64,000 bases of DNA. Source: Gibbula magus (taxonomy: Eukaryota > Mollusca > Gastropoda > Trochida > Trochidae). Numbering within the stretch: position 1 is the stretch's first letter; each line of letters starts with the position of its first letter. The translations under genes and the position numbers were made by a program. The notes below the pieces were generated by a model. The model ran no database searches. It saw only the letters and a program-made list of their open reading frames with translations, and was not told the DNA's origin. The DNA lies in assembly GCA_936450465.1 (NCBI GenBank), contig OW388291.1, positions 84,085,436 to 84,149,435 of the forward strand. Reading direction: 5' to 3'. Below, piece by piece: positions 1 through 11,728 of the stretch.

Positions 1-308
1 CAAAGCAGGATTCCCTACCAGCCGATTGACAGAGAGTTGAAACAGTTCCTAGCCCACGGGATTTTGGATGGTACCAAAAGGAAGAACATTGGTATACACT
101 TAGGTGAATATTCCGGAAGTGTCCAGGTCGGTGTCCATACTGGATTTCTGTGCTGTATAATAGTCAAACTCTATTTCTTATGATCTTATTGTGTTCGTTG
201 TCGCCATGATCATCACATCGAGTTGATTGTCGAGTTATGACCATTAAGAGGTTTTGCCGGCTATCTTTGACGCCATCTTGAAAAAAACTCGTTTCCGGGG
301 GTCCAACT

Positions 309-720
309 TTGTTACTCACGATTTCGTTTTCGTTCAGAAGCGGGTACCAGCGAAAACTCGCGAGTATTCAATCTACTGAACACGCCTCTGATACCATTGA
401 CTCTTATAATGGTACCCTCCAGGATCGTCTTGAGGACCAGGAACAACGAAGCAGACAGAATAAAATGATCATGTGTGGCATTCCAGAGAGTGAAAGTGAG
501 AGCTAAATAGAGGGTAATGCCAAAGTACTGGATATTCTAAACGATGCAAGGAGGTCTAAAGACTTACATCCACTCGTTGCCAGAGACATAGAAAAAGCAC
601 ATCGTATATCCAGTAAATCTTCCACTAAAATACGACCTTTAATAGTGTCATTGGGAAGATAATTGGCATTCAGTGAAGTGTCTTAAAGGAAAATAACGTA
701 GGAATTGCCAATGACATGAC
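309..720 (+). pseudogene. LINE ORF1 (L1-like) relic
   Basis: One frame reads through RLEDQEQRSRQNKMIMCGIPES and, after an in-frame TAA at 504-506, continues with RDIEKAHRIS and IRPLIVSL before a second TAA near 660. This matches the general pattern of LINE-1-type ORF1 proteins: the end of a coiled coil, an RRM-like strand with a GIPES motif, then the AHRI...RPLIV segment of the C-terminal domain. There is no methionine of consequence, no reverse transcriptase nearby and two stops, so it is a fragment. Seen: the motifs and stops. Known: the ORF1 layout. The family assignment is moderate, because short ORF1 relics are easily misassigned. Confidence 0.5.
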
Positions 721-2197
721 AAACCACCAAAGAAAAGAGAATGAGAACTGAGCACCCCGACACTGATTTTATCACAAAGGGAATCAGTTTGTCAGGGAAC
801 ACAAAGAGGACGCTTCATACAAAGGGGCTGGTATATCCTGTCCCTTCAAATGAATAATGTTGTGATCCTTACCTTCTACCAGTGATTTTATTACAAGAAA
901 GGCAATTTCGAGCCATCGACCCCCACCATATTTGAATTTCACCTTCGCACGGAGTGTAACATTCTTATTATCATTCAAAATCACTTGATAACAAAACATT
1001 ATTCATTTGAAGGTCCAGGACAAAGGATAGATCAAGCAATTGGTCTTCTATCAAATGCCACATCAAAGGAGAGAGAAAGAGTGCGAGAGAGAGAGCATGT
1101 ATATAGAATGGAAATTGCTGTTGTATAGAAAAGAAGCGTTGACTTAATGTAAGAATAAGGCATTGCTTGTTATTAAGTCTTTCTTGGACAAGTCATTTGG
1201 GTTCTTAAGTACGGTAAAAACTTTAACATGCAAGTGAACACAGGCAACTCTAGATCATCGATGTTTGGGTTTGGATCATTTTAAAATTAGCTATATACTT
1301 CTGAAAAAGTATTTTGAGCATTCTATCTCTTTATGTGATCTTGTCTATCTTTCTTGATAATGAAAAAAACATATTTACAGCATACAATAGAAAAATATTA
1401 CCCTTGAAGAGTCGTTTTCACAACGTATGTATGAAGCATTTCAATAACAGACTAAAAGATCAGCAAAATTATTATCCATGATCATTGTTAGTGTAATACA
1501 AGTCTTTCAAGCCCAAAAAAGTGACAATGAACCTTGAAATGATTATTTCATAACTAATTTTAGAAATGGCGCAACCTGGAAAATCGAAGGACAAAAGATG
1601 CATTTCAAGGAATATTTGTTGTATGTATGAGTTGCACTGGTACAAAACCAAGGACATTTTATACGTGAATAGCGCAAAGAATAAGTTATCCATGAACAAA
1701 ATGATCTACACAGGATTTTAAAAATATTATTTTACACTTATAAATTATCAGTAAAGTAACTCATAAACAGACTGTAACATTTCGTAATGACTCATAAAAA
1801 AAGAACACAAATCATTAAAGAGAGACACCAAATCCACTCCTACCGGTTCCAATCACTGGTTCCCAATGAAAATGCCATCTAATACGTCTACCTTATTGAC
1901 ACAAACCGAAGATTGACTAAATAATATATTGGCTTTTTGAAAACATATTACGCAGATTCAAGAATAAATAAATTTCTGAATAAAAAGACCTCATCGTCAT
2001 CGATGGCTTGGTTTATAATGATGTGACAAACGATCACGATTTGTCCACCATCTTGACTTTCGTCCGGTACATTTGTTTTGGTCAGCGAGCCGGCTTAGCC
2101 GGTCACTTGATCGTGCGCACTGGCTATCAGCCGGCTCGAAGCAAACCGAGCCTTCTCAGTGTTATACAATGCATTACGGTAACCTGTCTGTTTGCAG
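721..2197. other. No gene recognised; candidate 5' intron
   Basis: AT-rich sequence with a short (GA)n stretch around 1068-1100. No exon with convincing coding character was found. It should be upstream intron of the TMEM179-like gene, because the first visible exon of that gene starts with an acceptor at 2197/2198 and the first membrane segment of the family is missing. Confidence 0.4.
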
Positions 2198-5100
2198 AGC
2201 CGACACCAGCAACGTTGTTTGTTGTACATAGAGTCGATTGGAAAACACCACTTCAGGTATTCGTCGAGGACGCCGTGCGACTACAGTATCGCCATCGCCA
2301 CCGTATTCTGTCTCGTCTGTCCTCTCATCATCATCGTCGTCACTATATTTGCCTTCCTGGGCATCCTCAAAGACAAAATGTGAGTTAAAACTAGATTAAT
2401 TGAAGTGCTCGTAAAATATTAAAAAATACCTTATTAGCTCGAGATTATTTTGATAATGCCAGTTATACATGATGGGAATCTAGTGTGTGAAGAAAGTGTG
2501 TATGTTGAAGATGTTTATGCTGGATGTGTGGTATATTATGGTTATATATATATATGATGTATGGGATATATGATTATGATGTTAACGTTTATGTACATGT
2601 AATGATTTCACATTGAAGGAAAATATGGAGTATATATGAATGCGATTCTATACGCAAATGAATCACTCGTAAAATGACAGTGCTTACAGGTACAATCAAG
2701 TTTCGTGCGTATTTCGTTCTTGGCTACGAGCATTGCACTTTCAATTCGTTTTTTAAAATGTGTTATCGTTTCCCTCCATATCGTCTTGCTTTGTAGGTTA
2801 TTTTATACAATATATATATATATATACCAGCGTCTCCTTCACCTCCCCGACCTTCCTCCTGCTGGTCATCTGGGACCTCCTCGCCTTCATCTTCTCCCTC
2901 GTGTCCGCCTCTATCATCAGTGCCGGGCTCAAACAGACATGTGACGTCATCATCAAAGAAAAGGACATTCCGTAAGGACTATAGTTTGATGTGCTTGCTT
3001 ATGATATGGCCATTTATAAGGTCTTCAAGACGAAGTCATGAAGACCTATGGTTCTTATCAAGTTTTCTTTATTATTATTATTTGTACCGATGTTGTGTCT
3101 CGCGTCAAGAAGTAACGGCTGGACCGATTTTCATGAGTTTTTTTTTAGAGTGTGTGACATGTGAGCAAACCAGAGCCCGATTTTGGATTTTCGACTTTTT
3201 TCCAGAGTTATCTGCCGTTGAAGTTCTCGAAAATTTATGCGGATATTTTCATAAAACTTTCACCAAAATGAGGGCAACAACATTCCCAATCAATTAGGAC
3301 TACAACGATTTTCGGCCGTAATAATAAAAAATTTGCTATTTAATTTTTTTATGAACTTTCGCGGTGTTCAGGGTAATAATAATAATAATAATGGGCACTT
3401 ATAAAGCGCTATATCCATACACAAGGTGCATGCTCAAAGCGCATTGAAAATAGGAACATTTAAGGTGATGAGATGAATTACTATGGATTCATGGAATAAA
3501 GCCTAAATGTAATACTGATAGCATTGATTAAGGATATTTATCATTAGAGTCTATGGGTAAAATAATATGAAAATAGAATCTATGAATAATAGGTACGCAT
3601 CTTCAAAACTCTTCTTCTCCAGATAAACAAACCATACGAGGACATTGTGTACCTTATTTGAAAGCTGAATCACGGCGGCTTATATAAATATATCAACCTC
3701 AGCTCTGTTTCAAACTGTTTCCGGGTTACACCATTTTAAAAAGTAATCATTGAAAAGGGGATCGCTGAGTCACGTGACAACGAACGTTCTCGCGTACACA
3801 TTACTGAGTAGTGATGCGACATCACACGTCTACATGGACAAAGAGATTCACCTCCTCGTCGGCTTTTATATTAATATTCGCGTTTTTACTAATTGACATA
3901 TGGGTAATACAGTACAAACAATAGCCCAACTCATGATGGGGAATGACAGATGATCTTTTCCCCGAGTCAAATCAATTACGTAATTCTCGAGTTGCTTCAT
4001 TCACTTCTCACGGAGGTTACTCCCTTCATATTTCCGATCCTAACAACTGTTCTAATAGGAAAAAATTCGCCGGCAGAAAAAGTAGAACCTGATTGGTAGC
4101 ATTTAAATATAGTTGTGCAATCAGCGACACTGTTGTTAACGTGACATTTGCCAATGGCACGCGTAATGCGTTTTCCCGTTTAATGTGTTTTCCCTCCTGA
4201 TGGCCAACTCTTGTTTTCAATCAAATGGCTAACAATTTCTATTTATGACGCTGTCTGTGATATAAAATTTTCTAGTATGTCTGTGATTACAGGTGTTCAC
4301 TGGCTGCAGCAATACCAGTCGGTACCGCCGGCACCAGCGTTGATTTCTTCTATACTTGTCTAGCTGTTGCACAGGTAGCGTGTTCATCAATTATCATTAA
4401 TATAATACCCACTGTAACACCTTTTATCTATTAAAGGACACAGAGATGGTACATTTACAACGTATATTCCCAATAATGTTTTTTTCACTAAGCTTCAATA
4501 TAAGTTATAACATTCAGTGGAGGTTTACATCGTGAATTATAAGACCCGCATTATTTTTTATTCTACGAGCCGGAGGCGAGTAGAATAAAAAATAATAAGG
4601 GTCTTATAATTCACGATGTAAACCTCCACTGAATGTTATAACGTTTTTATCCTACCGAATGTCTCAAAATATCATTAAAAACAAACAGAAATGCTCGAAC
4701 ATAGTTTTTTCAAAGAAGCAACAAATCTGGGTCAGAGTCAAAACAAACTGGTCCCCTAAGCACGTGTATCACGTGACATGGACTGACTGCCGTGGATGCA
4801 CACTTTATTTCGGTAGCGGGGTATAAGGCATTTATCACCCTCGGTGACATTTATCCACCTGGGTGAGGGTGAATATGGTTATTTGTTCAGGGTCACGTGG
4901 ACCAATCATAGATCGACATTCTTACATGAGGTAGGATAAAGCTTTTTATCCCACTGTGGGATATAGTCAACGCCCCGTCCGTCTGTCCGTCCGTCCGTCC
5001 GTCTGTCCGTCTGTCCGTCCGTAATCATTTCGTTTCCGGAGCAGAACTCGAAAACCATTTATCATATCTTTCTGAAACTTCACATATGTATTACACATTT

Positions 5101-7628
5101 ACTGCAGTGGTGCCTTTTGATATTTTCAGATTTAATTTTTTTTTTTTTTTCGTTTCCATAGAAACTTGTTGAATTTGAACTTTGCCAAGAGACAGGTTCG
5201 TTTCCGGAGCACAGCTCCAACACTGTTCATCATATCTTCCTGAAACTTTGCATGTGTATTACCCACTAACTGAAGTGGTGCCTTTTGATATTTTCAGATT
5301 TTTTCTGAATTTTTTTTTTCTCTGTTTCCATAGAAACATGAGAGGGATGTTGGTTGTTGTTGATTTTGACTGCTTCTGGAGCAGAAGTCTAAAACCCTTA
5401 ACATACCTGAAACTCAGCATCTGTAATACCCACTAACTGAAGTCGGTAGTAGATACACAAGTATATGTCAAAGATGTGTTTTACAAATTTTGTGGAACCG
5501 GTGGGATATGTCACCTTCTGATGACTCTTGTTTTATACAGCCTGAAATATCTGTTGTCATAAGTACCTGACAACTGATTTATCAAACAAATTCCTACACC
5601 AAATACACAAATACAAACTGGACTCTCGCAGAGAAATTCGTTCACTTCCGTTGAGTAACAGTTTCCAGGCGTACACGTTTCTAAGGTGTGAGGTACAAAA
5701 GCGAGAGAGGGAAATGCGTACCCTGCAGTTGGGATCACGACGTGCCCAGGTTGCTTGCATTTTCGATTCAAACCACAACAAGCAAAAAAGTGAGCGTGGC
5801 TCACTAATACCCCCGACTGTTTAAGTTTGACATTTTTATTTTACTTAAAGAGAGAGGTGTCTGCACACCTAAGGATTGATAAGCTTTGAAATGTAATTGC
5901 TAAGATTAAACTGTTTGTGAAAATGGTTAGACAAGTCTCGATCTTCATGTGAAAAAGGTGGTTTAAGTCAAAATAGGAATAAAAGTAACTTGAAAAGGTA
6001 TTGGTTTTATAATACACTACTGCTATTACCACTGATTTCAACTTTATTTTGGAAATTAATCCATCATAATGATTCATTCGAGTGACTTTAAACAACATGT
6101 ACATGGAAGCACACCCCTGAAGGCACAGTGAGAGATATACAGCAGTTTATGGCTGAAAGGAAAGAAAATTTAACTTTTCCCAAAATATAACCCGTGGAAA
6201 TATAAAATAGTAAAATCAACGAGAACACAGAAGTAGCTTTTGATGAAAGTTACATGAAAAAGAAAATGATGAAGTCAACAAATCACAATACAGAAGTAGC
6301 TTCAGTCATTCTAGCTATGATAATCAAAAGAATATAAAAAGTCGCCAAAAATTCAAAAATTCACCAAATCGTGTTACATTTTGCAATGCACCTCTCCTAG
6401 TGGTGAAGGAGACATGTGCCAAATTTGAAAAGGATGAGATGAATAGTGTTTTTGTAATCGATCGGACAAAAAATGCTCAGAATTTGACTAAGTTAAAAAA
6501 TAAAAAAAATCGCCAAAAATTAAAAAATTCGGTTTTAACTTCGCACTGCACCTCTGCTAGTGGTGAAGAAGACATGTACCAAATTTAAAAAGGATGAGAC
6601 GAATAGTTTTTCTGTAATCGATCGGACAAAAATTGTCTTCGGACAGAAGGACAGACGGACGGACGGAAGGACGGACGGAATCGTTGGTATAACTATATAC
6701 CCCCAACCGTTGGTCGGGGGTATAATAACTAGGTAACTTCAGTAACGGAGGATACAAAGAGGCCAGACCAATGACAAGTGACGTCAAGAATAGGAAGGCT
6801 GCACGCGAGGCTTAAAATACCCAGTAGGGAAGATGGTCCAAGGCATACATCCAAAACTATACTTTTTAGTTTCATCAAACTTGATAGGCGTGTCAACTAT
6901 GATGCTTATATGTGCTTTTTGTGTGTTAGATAGACCTATATAACGTGTTTTGTGGTTTGGACGAAATGATTGCTTAGTGTAAAATATGAATCTGAAGCTT
7001 CTTTGACCAATGTGTGAAGCGTGTGAATGTGACCACTGAATGAGCTGTGCTCTTACTACCCAAAGTACTGTCCGGGTTTTCAGTATTACCCGAGCACTGT
7101 CCGGGTTTCCAGTATTACCAAAGTACTGTCCGGGTTTCCAGTATTACCCGAGTACTGTCCGGGTTTCCAGTATTACCCGAGTAGTACCTGATTTTCCAGT
7201 ATTACCTGAATAGTGTCTCTGATTCCAGTAATACCCGAGTAGTGTCTATGATTCCAGTAATACCCGCGTTGTGTCTATGATTCCAGTTATACCGAGTATA
7301 GTGTCTATGTTTCCAGTAATACCAGAGTAGTGTCTATGATTCCAGTAATACCCGCGTTGTGTCTATGATTCCAGTTATACCGAGTAGTGTCTATGTTTCC
7401 AGTTATACCGAGTAGTGTCTATGTTTCCAGTTATACCTGACTAGTTTCCGTGTTTCCAGTATTACCCGCGTTGTGTCTGTGTTTCAGGGGGGAGCATGGG
7501 TGGCGTCATGCACCTACCTGGTACAGGTGATGATAGATATGGGAGTCCTCTACGTCACGAACAGACTCCCCTGTCGGAACCGTGCCACGAGACGAGACTC
7601 TGCTGCGCCCGAGTGTCAGACTTTTTGA
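2198..7628 (+). CDS. TMEM179-like four-pass membrane protein, 5' partial
   Basis: Four exons, 2198-2379, 2831-2971, 4293-4374 and 7488-7628, give 181 codons plus TGA. Every intron is GT-AG (gtgagt, gtaagg and gtagcg donors) and junction phases agree (2, 2, 0), which is strong evidence for a real gene. The peptide has RCLLYIE near the start, then three hydrophobic segments (end of exon 1 shown, the FLLLVIWDLLAFIFSLVS stretch, and the last exon WVASCTYLVQVMIDMGVLYV). CDVIIKEKDIP follows the third family helix and FYTCLAVAQGGAW precedes the fourth. This layout matches TMEM179/TMEM179B proteins, membrane proteins of poorly known function. The exon carrying the start codon and first helix is missing and was not found upstream. 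The short tail is rich in Arg/Cys. Alternative: another small tetraspan family. Confidence 0.72.
3374..3465 (-). repeat. LINE 3' tail fragment with (AAT)n
   Basis: An (AAT)n run is followed by cacttataaagcgctatatcc and catgctcaaagcgcattg. This is the reverse complement of the same kind of 3' end seen at the LINE ending near 56732 (gcgcattgagcatgc ... (ATT)n). It is therefore a severely 5'-truncated antisense copy of a related CR1/L2-type LINE or a SINE sharing its tail, inside an intron of the TMEM179-like gene. Confidence 0.6.
3466..4292. other. Intron sequence, no gene seen
   Basis: Intronic AT-rich DNA between exons of the TMEM179-like gene. A short minus-strand ORF around 4026-4220 has no recognisable domain and is not supported as a gene. 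Confidence 0.5.
4504..4642. repeat. Foldback hairpin, 63-bp arms
   Basis: Arms 4504-4566 and 4580-4642 are reverse complements with about two mismatches, around a GC-rich 13-nt loop gagccggaggcga. A further inverted pair follows: TTTATCCTACC at 4646-4656 and GGTAGGATAAA at 4930-4940. The whole 4504-4940 block is therefore probably one non-autonomous foldback element in the intron. Confidence 0.8.
4960..5445. repeat. (CCGT)n plus ~169-bp core repeat element
   Basis: A tccgtccgtctgtccg tract (about 4976-5022) is followed by three copies of a core that begins with a version of gtttccggagcagaactc (starts near 5030, 5200 and 5370) and contains ggtgccttttgatattttcaga and tttccatagaaac. The third copy is truncated. 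The tetranucleotide plus core repeat layout recurs elsewhere in the window with unrelated cores. Confidence 0.75.
6335..6725. repeat. Core repeat plus (ACGG)n element with palindromic end
   Basis: Two ~168-bp copies (from about 6340 and 6508) share cgccaaaaatt, gcacctctcctagtggtgaag and tgtaatcgatcggacaaaaa. They are followed by gacggacggacggaaggacg and by the palindrome ataccccc...ggtcgggggtat ending near 6723. The architecture is the same as at 4960-5445, in the opposite orientation and with a different core. Confidence 0.75.
7064..7487 (+). repeat. 29-bp minisatellite ending at a splice acceptor
   Basis: About fourteen units of 28-31 bp with the theme agtactgtccgggtttccag + tattacccg, drifting to gtgtctatgattccagtaat. 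Each unit carries a pyrimidine-rich stretch ending in AG. The last, partial unit (cgttgtgtctgtgtttcag) is the acceptor of the final TMEM179-like exon at 7487/7488. Confidence 0.85.
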
Positions 7629-8439
7629 AACGACTGAATCCTGCCTGACCTGGTGTGAACTCTATAGATAACTACACGAGATATGGCTGTAGTTGATGTT
7701 AGCAGTTCTCTGTCATGTATTTTATGACCTCTCATTGTGAATCTAACCAACATGTTATACTTGAATCCGAGTATTATAATGTCTCTTGTCATTTGAAACG
7801 TTTCTGTAGAAGATCATCAGTTGCTGAAGAACTGATTGTGGTTAAATATGAATAGATTCATAAGGAACTTGTTTCGTGCACTTAATGCACTTTACATGAA
7901 CGTTTTTTTGTGGTTAGAAATCGGATATCTAGTGTAATAATAATTATTTATCTACTTCACATTTCATATATCATTATGATTGCTTTGATGTAGTTTTTGT
8001 GTGGTTTGAGAAGATAATATCAAACGTAAAAAGCTTGGACTCGATGTTCATTTCATTTCATTTCGTTACTGTATGCTAGACAGTATATATTATGTGTGTG
8101 TGTATATACTTATATAAACTCATTCACGAGTTTAATAAAAGTGTTATCATATGGAAATGGGTTTAGTATTCAGTTTATTACTTGCCCAAATAAATCAAGC
8201 GAAGCTGCCGAGAGTGGGCTGAAACTAAGATTTCCGCTGTGTCACGGTGTCGTCACAACTGTACACTACTGTGACGTCATACTTGCAGCTGTTTTACACT
8301 AGTTTTATAGGCGTATAAATATTACAAAGAGAAAGGGCCCTATGCCTCATCAGAATTTGTATCGTTTGATGTAGAAAATCGAAATAAATTGCACAATCCT
8401 TAGCCATGCAAAATAGTCAGTGCATAACAAAAACATGAC
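7629..8439. other. 3' region of TMEM179-like gene; no other gene
   Basis: Probable 3' UTR and downstream DNA. Possible polyadenylation signals on the + strand are the AATAAA-type sequences near 8131 (tttaataaaagt) and 8189 (caaataaatc). Nothing else was recognised. Confidence 0.45.
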
Positions 8440-8965
8440 TTGACACTGAATATGGATGAAATTACTTCTCCAAGTATCACAAATCCTGAAAAGATATTGG
8501 AGAAAATAGGGTCGCTAAATCTACAATTTAAGATCGGCATTGTCTATAAGGAGCAACTGTACACAATATTCAAATTTCTGAGCCCTTTGTTTTTGAGAAG
8601 ACGGTGGTGTTTAGCTCATAACCCCTGTGATTTGGGGTCAGGGTCACCAATTCTACTATTTAGAATACCCCTTTGAAAAGGAGTCTGTGCACAACATTTC
8701 AGTTTTCTAGAGTTGATCATGCTGGAGAAGAAATAATATTTTAGGACGTGGGCCCAGTGATTCATATTTGGGGTCACAGGGTCCCCAAATCTACAATAAT
8801 GAATCCTCATTGGAGTCTATACATAACATTTCAGTTGTCTAGAGTTACTGGTTCCGGAGAAGAAGTCAAACAAGCGAAAAGTTTACGAATGCGCGGATGG
8901 ACGGACGCCGGATACCATGCCATAAGCCGATCGGACATATCGGGCCTGATGAGCTAAAAATTATG
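8440..8965. repeat. Diverged copy of the 144-bp array family, inverted
   Basis: Contains ctagagttactggttccgga + gaagaag, gggtcacagggtccccaaat, ggatggacggacgccggata and cgggcctgatgagcta. These are reverse-complement relatives of the 41,889-45,113 array and its end. Two or three degenerate core units are visible. The ORFs here are products of the repeat. Confidence 0.7.
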
Positions 8966-9565
8966 TCTCCCCTCGAAGGGTCGGGCTATTGTTTTGGTAG
9001 ATTTACCGTCGGCGTCGGCCTTCCCATTCTTTCCAGAGCATACCACTAAAACTACTTGACCAATCTTCACCACATTTGGTATGTATACAGCCTCCCCATA
9101 TCATGAAGATGTGCATTTTGGGGTTTTCAGCTTCTTTAATTTTTTAATTTTAATTTCGTTTCCATATGGTAACAATTTGGACTTTATGAAGGGTAGGGTT
9201 TGTTTCCGGAGCAGTTCTCTAAAACTACTTGACCAATCTTCAAAAAAAATTGGTTTACAGCCTCCTCATATCATGTAGATTTTCTTTCTGGGGGTTTAAT
9301 TTTTTTTAAATCGTTTCCATGGTAACAATTTGGGCTTTGTCCTTTTAAAGGGCAGGGTTTGTTTCTGGAGCAGATCTCTAAAACTGTGTGACCTATCCTC
9401 ACCAAATGTGGTTCACTATCTCCCGATATCATGTGCCTTTTGGATGATGGAACTTTTTAAATTTACTTGTTTTTTGTTTCCATGGCAATAATTTGGACTT
9501 TGCCTTTCAGAAGAGTAATAACTGAAATTGAATTGGGGGAAGGGGACATCTGCTTTTACGAGTAA
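8966..9565. repeat. ~165-bp core repeat element, three units
   Basis: Units begin near 9047, 9217 and 9377 with ctaaaactacttgacc and include tttccatggtaacaatttgg. The flank has accgtcggcgtcggccttcc. The same family appears inverted at 45,273-45,499 and truncated at 33,900-34,013. Confidence 0.7.
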
Positions 9566-10315
9566 AAAAGCCGTCTAGTTTATATCTAGCATAACCCTGT
9601 ATTTCGGCTTCATGAGCAGGTACTGCAGCGTTGTTACGTCATCAGTATTCAGCGTAATCAACTTTGTAACGTCATTGAATTGTGTTCTCAGTGATGTCGA
9701 AGCATTGAGGTTATAAAGAGAGTCCATGTTGGCGGAGGATCTAAACCACGAGTTTGCGCTGGCGATTTGCTTATGTTCTTACTACACTTCCTTACGATAC
9801 ACTAATGTAGATGAGATGAGATAAGCCGATGTTATCACCAGATGAGACCAGAGAAGACAGCACGTAACTCATGGGATGATGTCAGAATGTCATGGCGTTT
9901 AAGTTGGATTTTGTTGATAAAATAAAATCAGCAAATTATACAAACAATGCTTCGTTGCTGTATACATCGTGTGTTGCCAACTGTTCACCATTTCGGTTTA
10001 GCAGATTGTTCACTAATCTACACGCCGTCTTGTGATTATTTCCGCAAAGTGAAATCTGCTTGATGTGTTAATTTGAGTCCTTGTTTCCTGTAACGTGTTA
10101 TTAGAGAGATAGTTAGGCCTAATTCGCTGCGCACACTAGATCTGCTTAGGAACGTATAACCCTGATCTTCTCAAGTCCTTTTCAGCTTTTCGTTTCCTTG
10201 TTCTGCAATTTCTTAGGTCTCTGGTCGTTGTGATATTTTGACTGATGATAAAATCTCTCTCTTGTAATTGATCATGTTTGTCTGGACTGAGAACGTTTCC
10301 GGAGTACAGTGTGAG
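9566..10315. other. No gene or repeat recognised
   Basis: Mixed-composition DNA without a coding exon that can be supported. Confidence 0.4.
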
Positions 10316-11007
10316 AACTTGATCCTCGATTATTATTTAGTATGGGCTTCGGACTCTCATGGGTTGAGCAAGCTGTCGATAGTGTGAAAGGGTTTCGTAA
10401 TTTGTTCAAACAACGATGCATCGATGTTGAGAAACAATCATGGTTGGGAAATATCTGGCAGTATTCTAAGTTAAAGTTTTATGTACAAATTAAAGAATGC
10501 CATGTATATGAAAACTACCTATCATCAGTAAATGTTTCTGCTTATCGTATTGCTATATGCAAGTTCCGTTGTTCAAACCATAATTTAATGGTTGAAGTTG
10601 GAAGGAGATTGAACATTAAACCAGAAGATAGATTGTGCCCTTTGTGTATTGTACCTGTGCAAGAAACAGAATTTCATTTTTTATTACAGTGCCCTTTTTA
10701 TTCGGACCTAAGGAAAAGCATTCTTCCATATCATTATTGTGTATTACCATCTAAAGAAAAATCTATTCTGCTTTGTAAAAGTGATAATGAATTTATCATA
10801 AACTGCCTCGCAAAATATATCTTCCTTGGACTCAAAAAACGAACAAAGTTTTTAAACATAAGTTAATTTTTGCCAAACGTTTGTACATCACATCAAATGG
10901 TGCTCCAAAATATTTAATATTATGTATTTGAATTTCAATATGGGCCGGTGGCCTTACTTACTTCTGAATAAACTATTTGTAAACTATTTGTAAACTTGAT
11001 CCTCGAT
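10316..11007 (+). pseudogene. 5'-truncated LINE, C-terminal zinc-finger end, with 15-bp target duplication
   Basis: The insert 10331-10992 is flanked by identical 15-bp copies of AACTTGATCCTCGAT (10316-10330 and 10993-11007). It holds a 174-residue open frame (10342-10866) whose end reads RLCPLCIVPVQETEFHFLLQ, then CPFYSDLRKSI. This is the CxxC-x(n)-H-x(4)-C type zinc finger that follows the reverse transcriptase in many LINE ORF2 proteins. The 3' end has ataaactatttgtaaact with an 11-bp duplication of the tail. The truncated 5' end, tail and long target duplication together show retrotransposition by target-primed reverse transcription. The reverse transcriptase itself is absent. Confidence 0.8.
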
Positions 11008-11728
11008 AGATAATCCGTCTGAAACTGAAGGGAGAACACTTCCGGATGCAATGTCAGCTGATGGAAGTCTATGCTGTTGGTCTTTCTGTAGACACTATTT
11101 AATAAAATACAACGCCACAGCATAAACTCAAGATAGTTTTATTCCAGACAACAAGCACAAATTTACCACAACACCCAACATTTGGTTATTGATAACTGGC
11201 AAGTAGGCCTAGGGTAGAAGGGTTTTCAAAATGCCATTAAATCCTGCAAATATACTTTAAAACATATGAAATATCCGAAGGAGTTTTCTACTGACGCAAC
11301 CAGATTTGATTTGATTTTAAACAGTTACTGAGAAAAGCTATCCCCTTTGAAGATACCTGGAACATGGGCAATAACTCCGGATAAAATAAGTGCACGCTTC
11401 TCATTTACGAACTCAAAATATTTATGCCCTCAAACCACTCACCGAATTTGGTAACCCGATCTTAGACGGTAATATGAAGGTAAAACAAGCAAGAAATTGC
11501 CACGCAAATTATATTTCAAAACATGACTTGATATAACGAATTTAATGTTGTATTGACAGGCTTAGCATGCAGGCTGAACATCAACGCTAGAAATTAATGT
11601 AAAGGTCATCAAAATGTAATGTGTATCCCGCATCCAAACACTTACCATACTATATACAAGTTTGTTCTACAATAGTTTTCAAGTCGAGTAAGAGGCCAGT
11701 AGAATTCAGGAAGCTTAATGTGCATTGA
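11008..11728. other. No gene; 3' flank of the ankyrin gene
   Basis: Downstream (3') of the minus-strand STAND/ankyrin gene. Probably its 3' UTR and intergenic DNA. No other feature is supported. Confidence 0.45.

Noticed and set aside
2008..2388. 126-codon ORF overlapping the first TMEM179-like exon
   Set aside because: It runs across the acceptor in a different frame, and its peptide is low-complexity His/Arg. The spliced frame with matching phases explains the sequence better.
7064..7487. CRISPR-like regular 29-bp repeats
   Set aside because: There are no spacers. The units are contiguous and gradually diverging, in an intron of a eukaryotic gene; it is a minisatellite.
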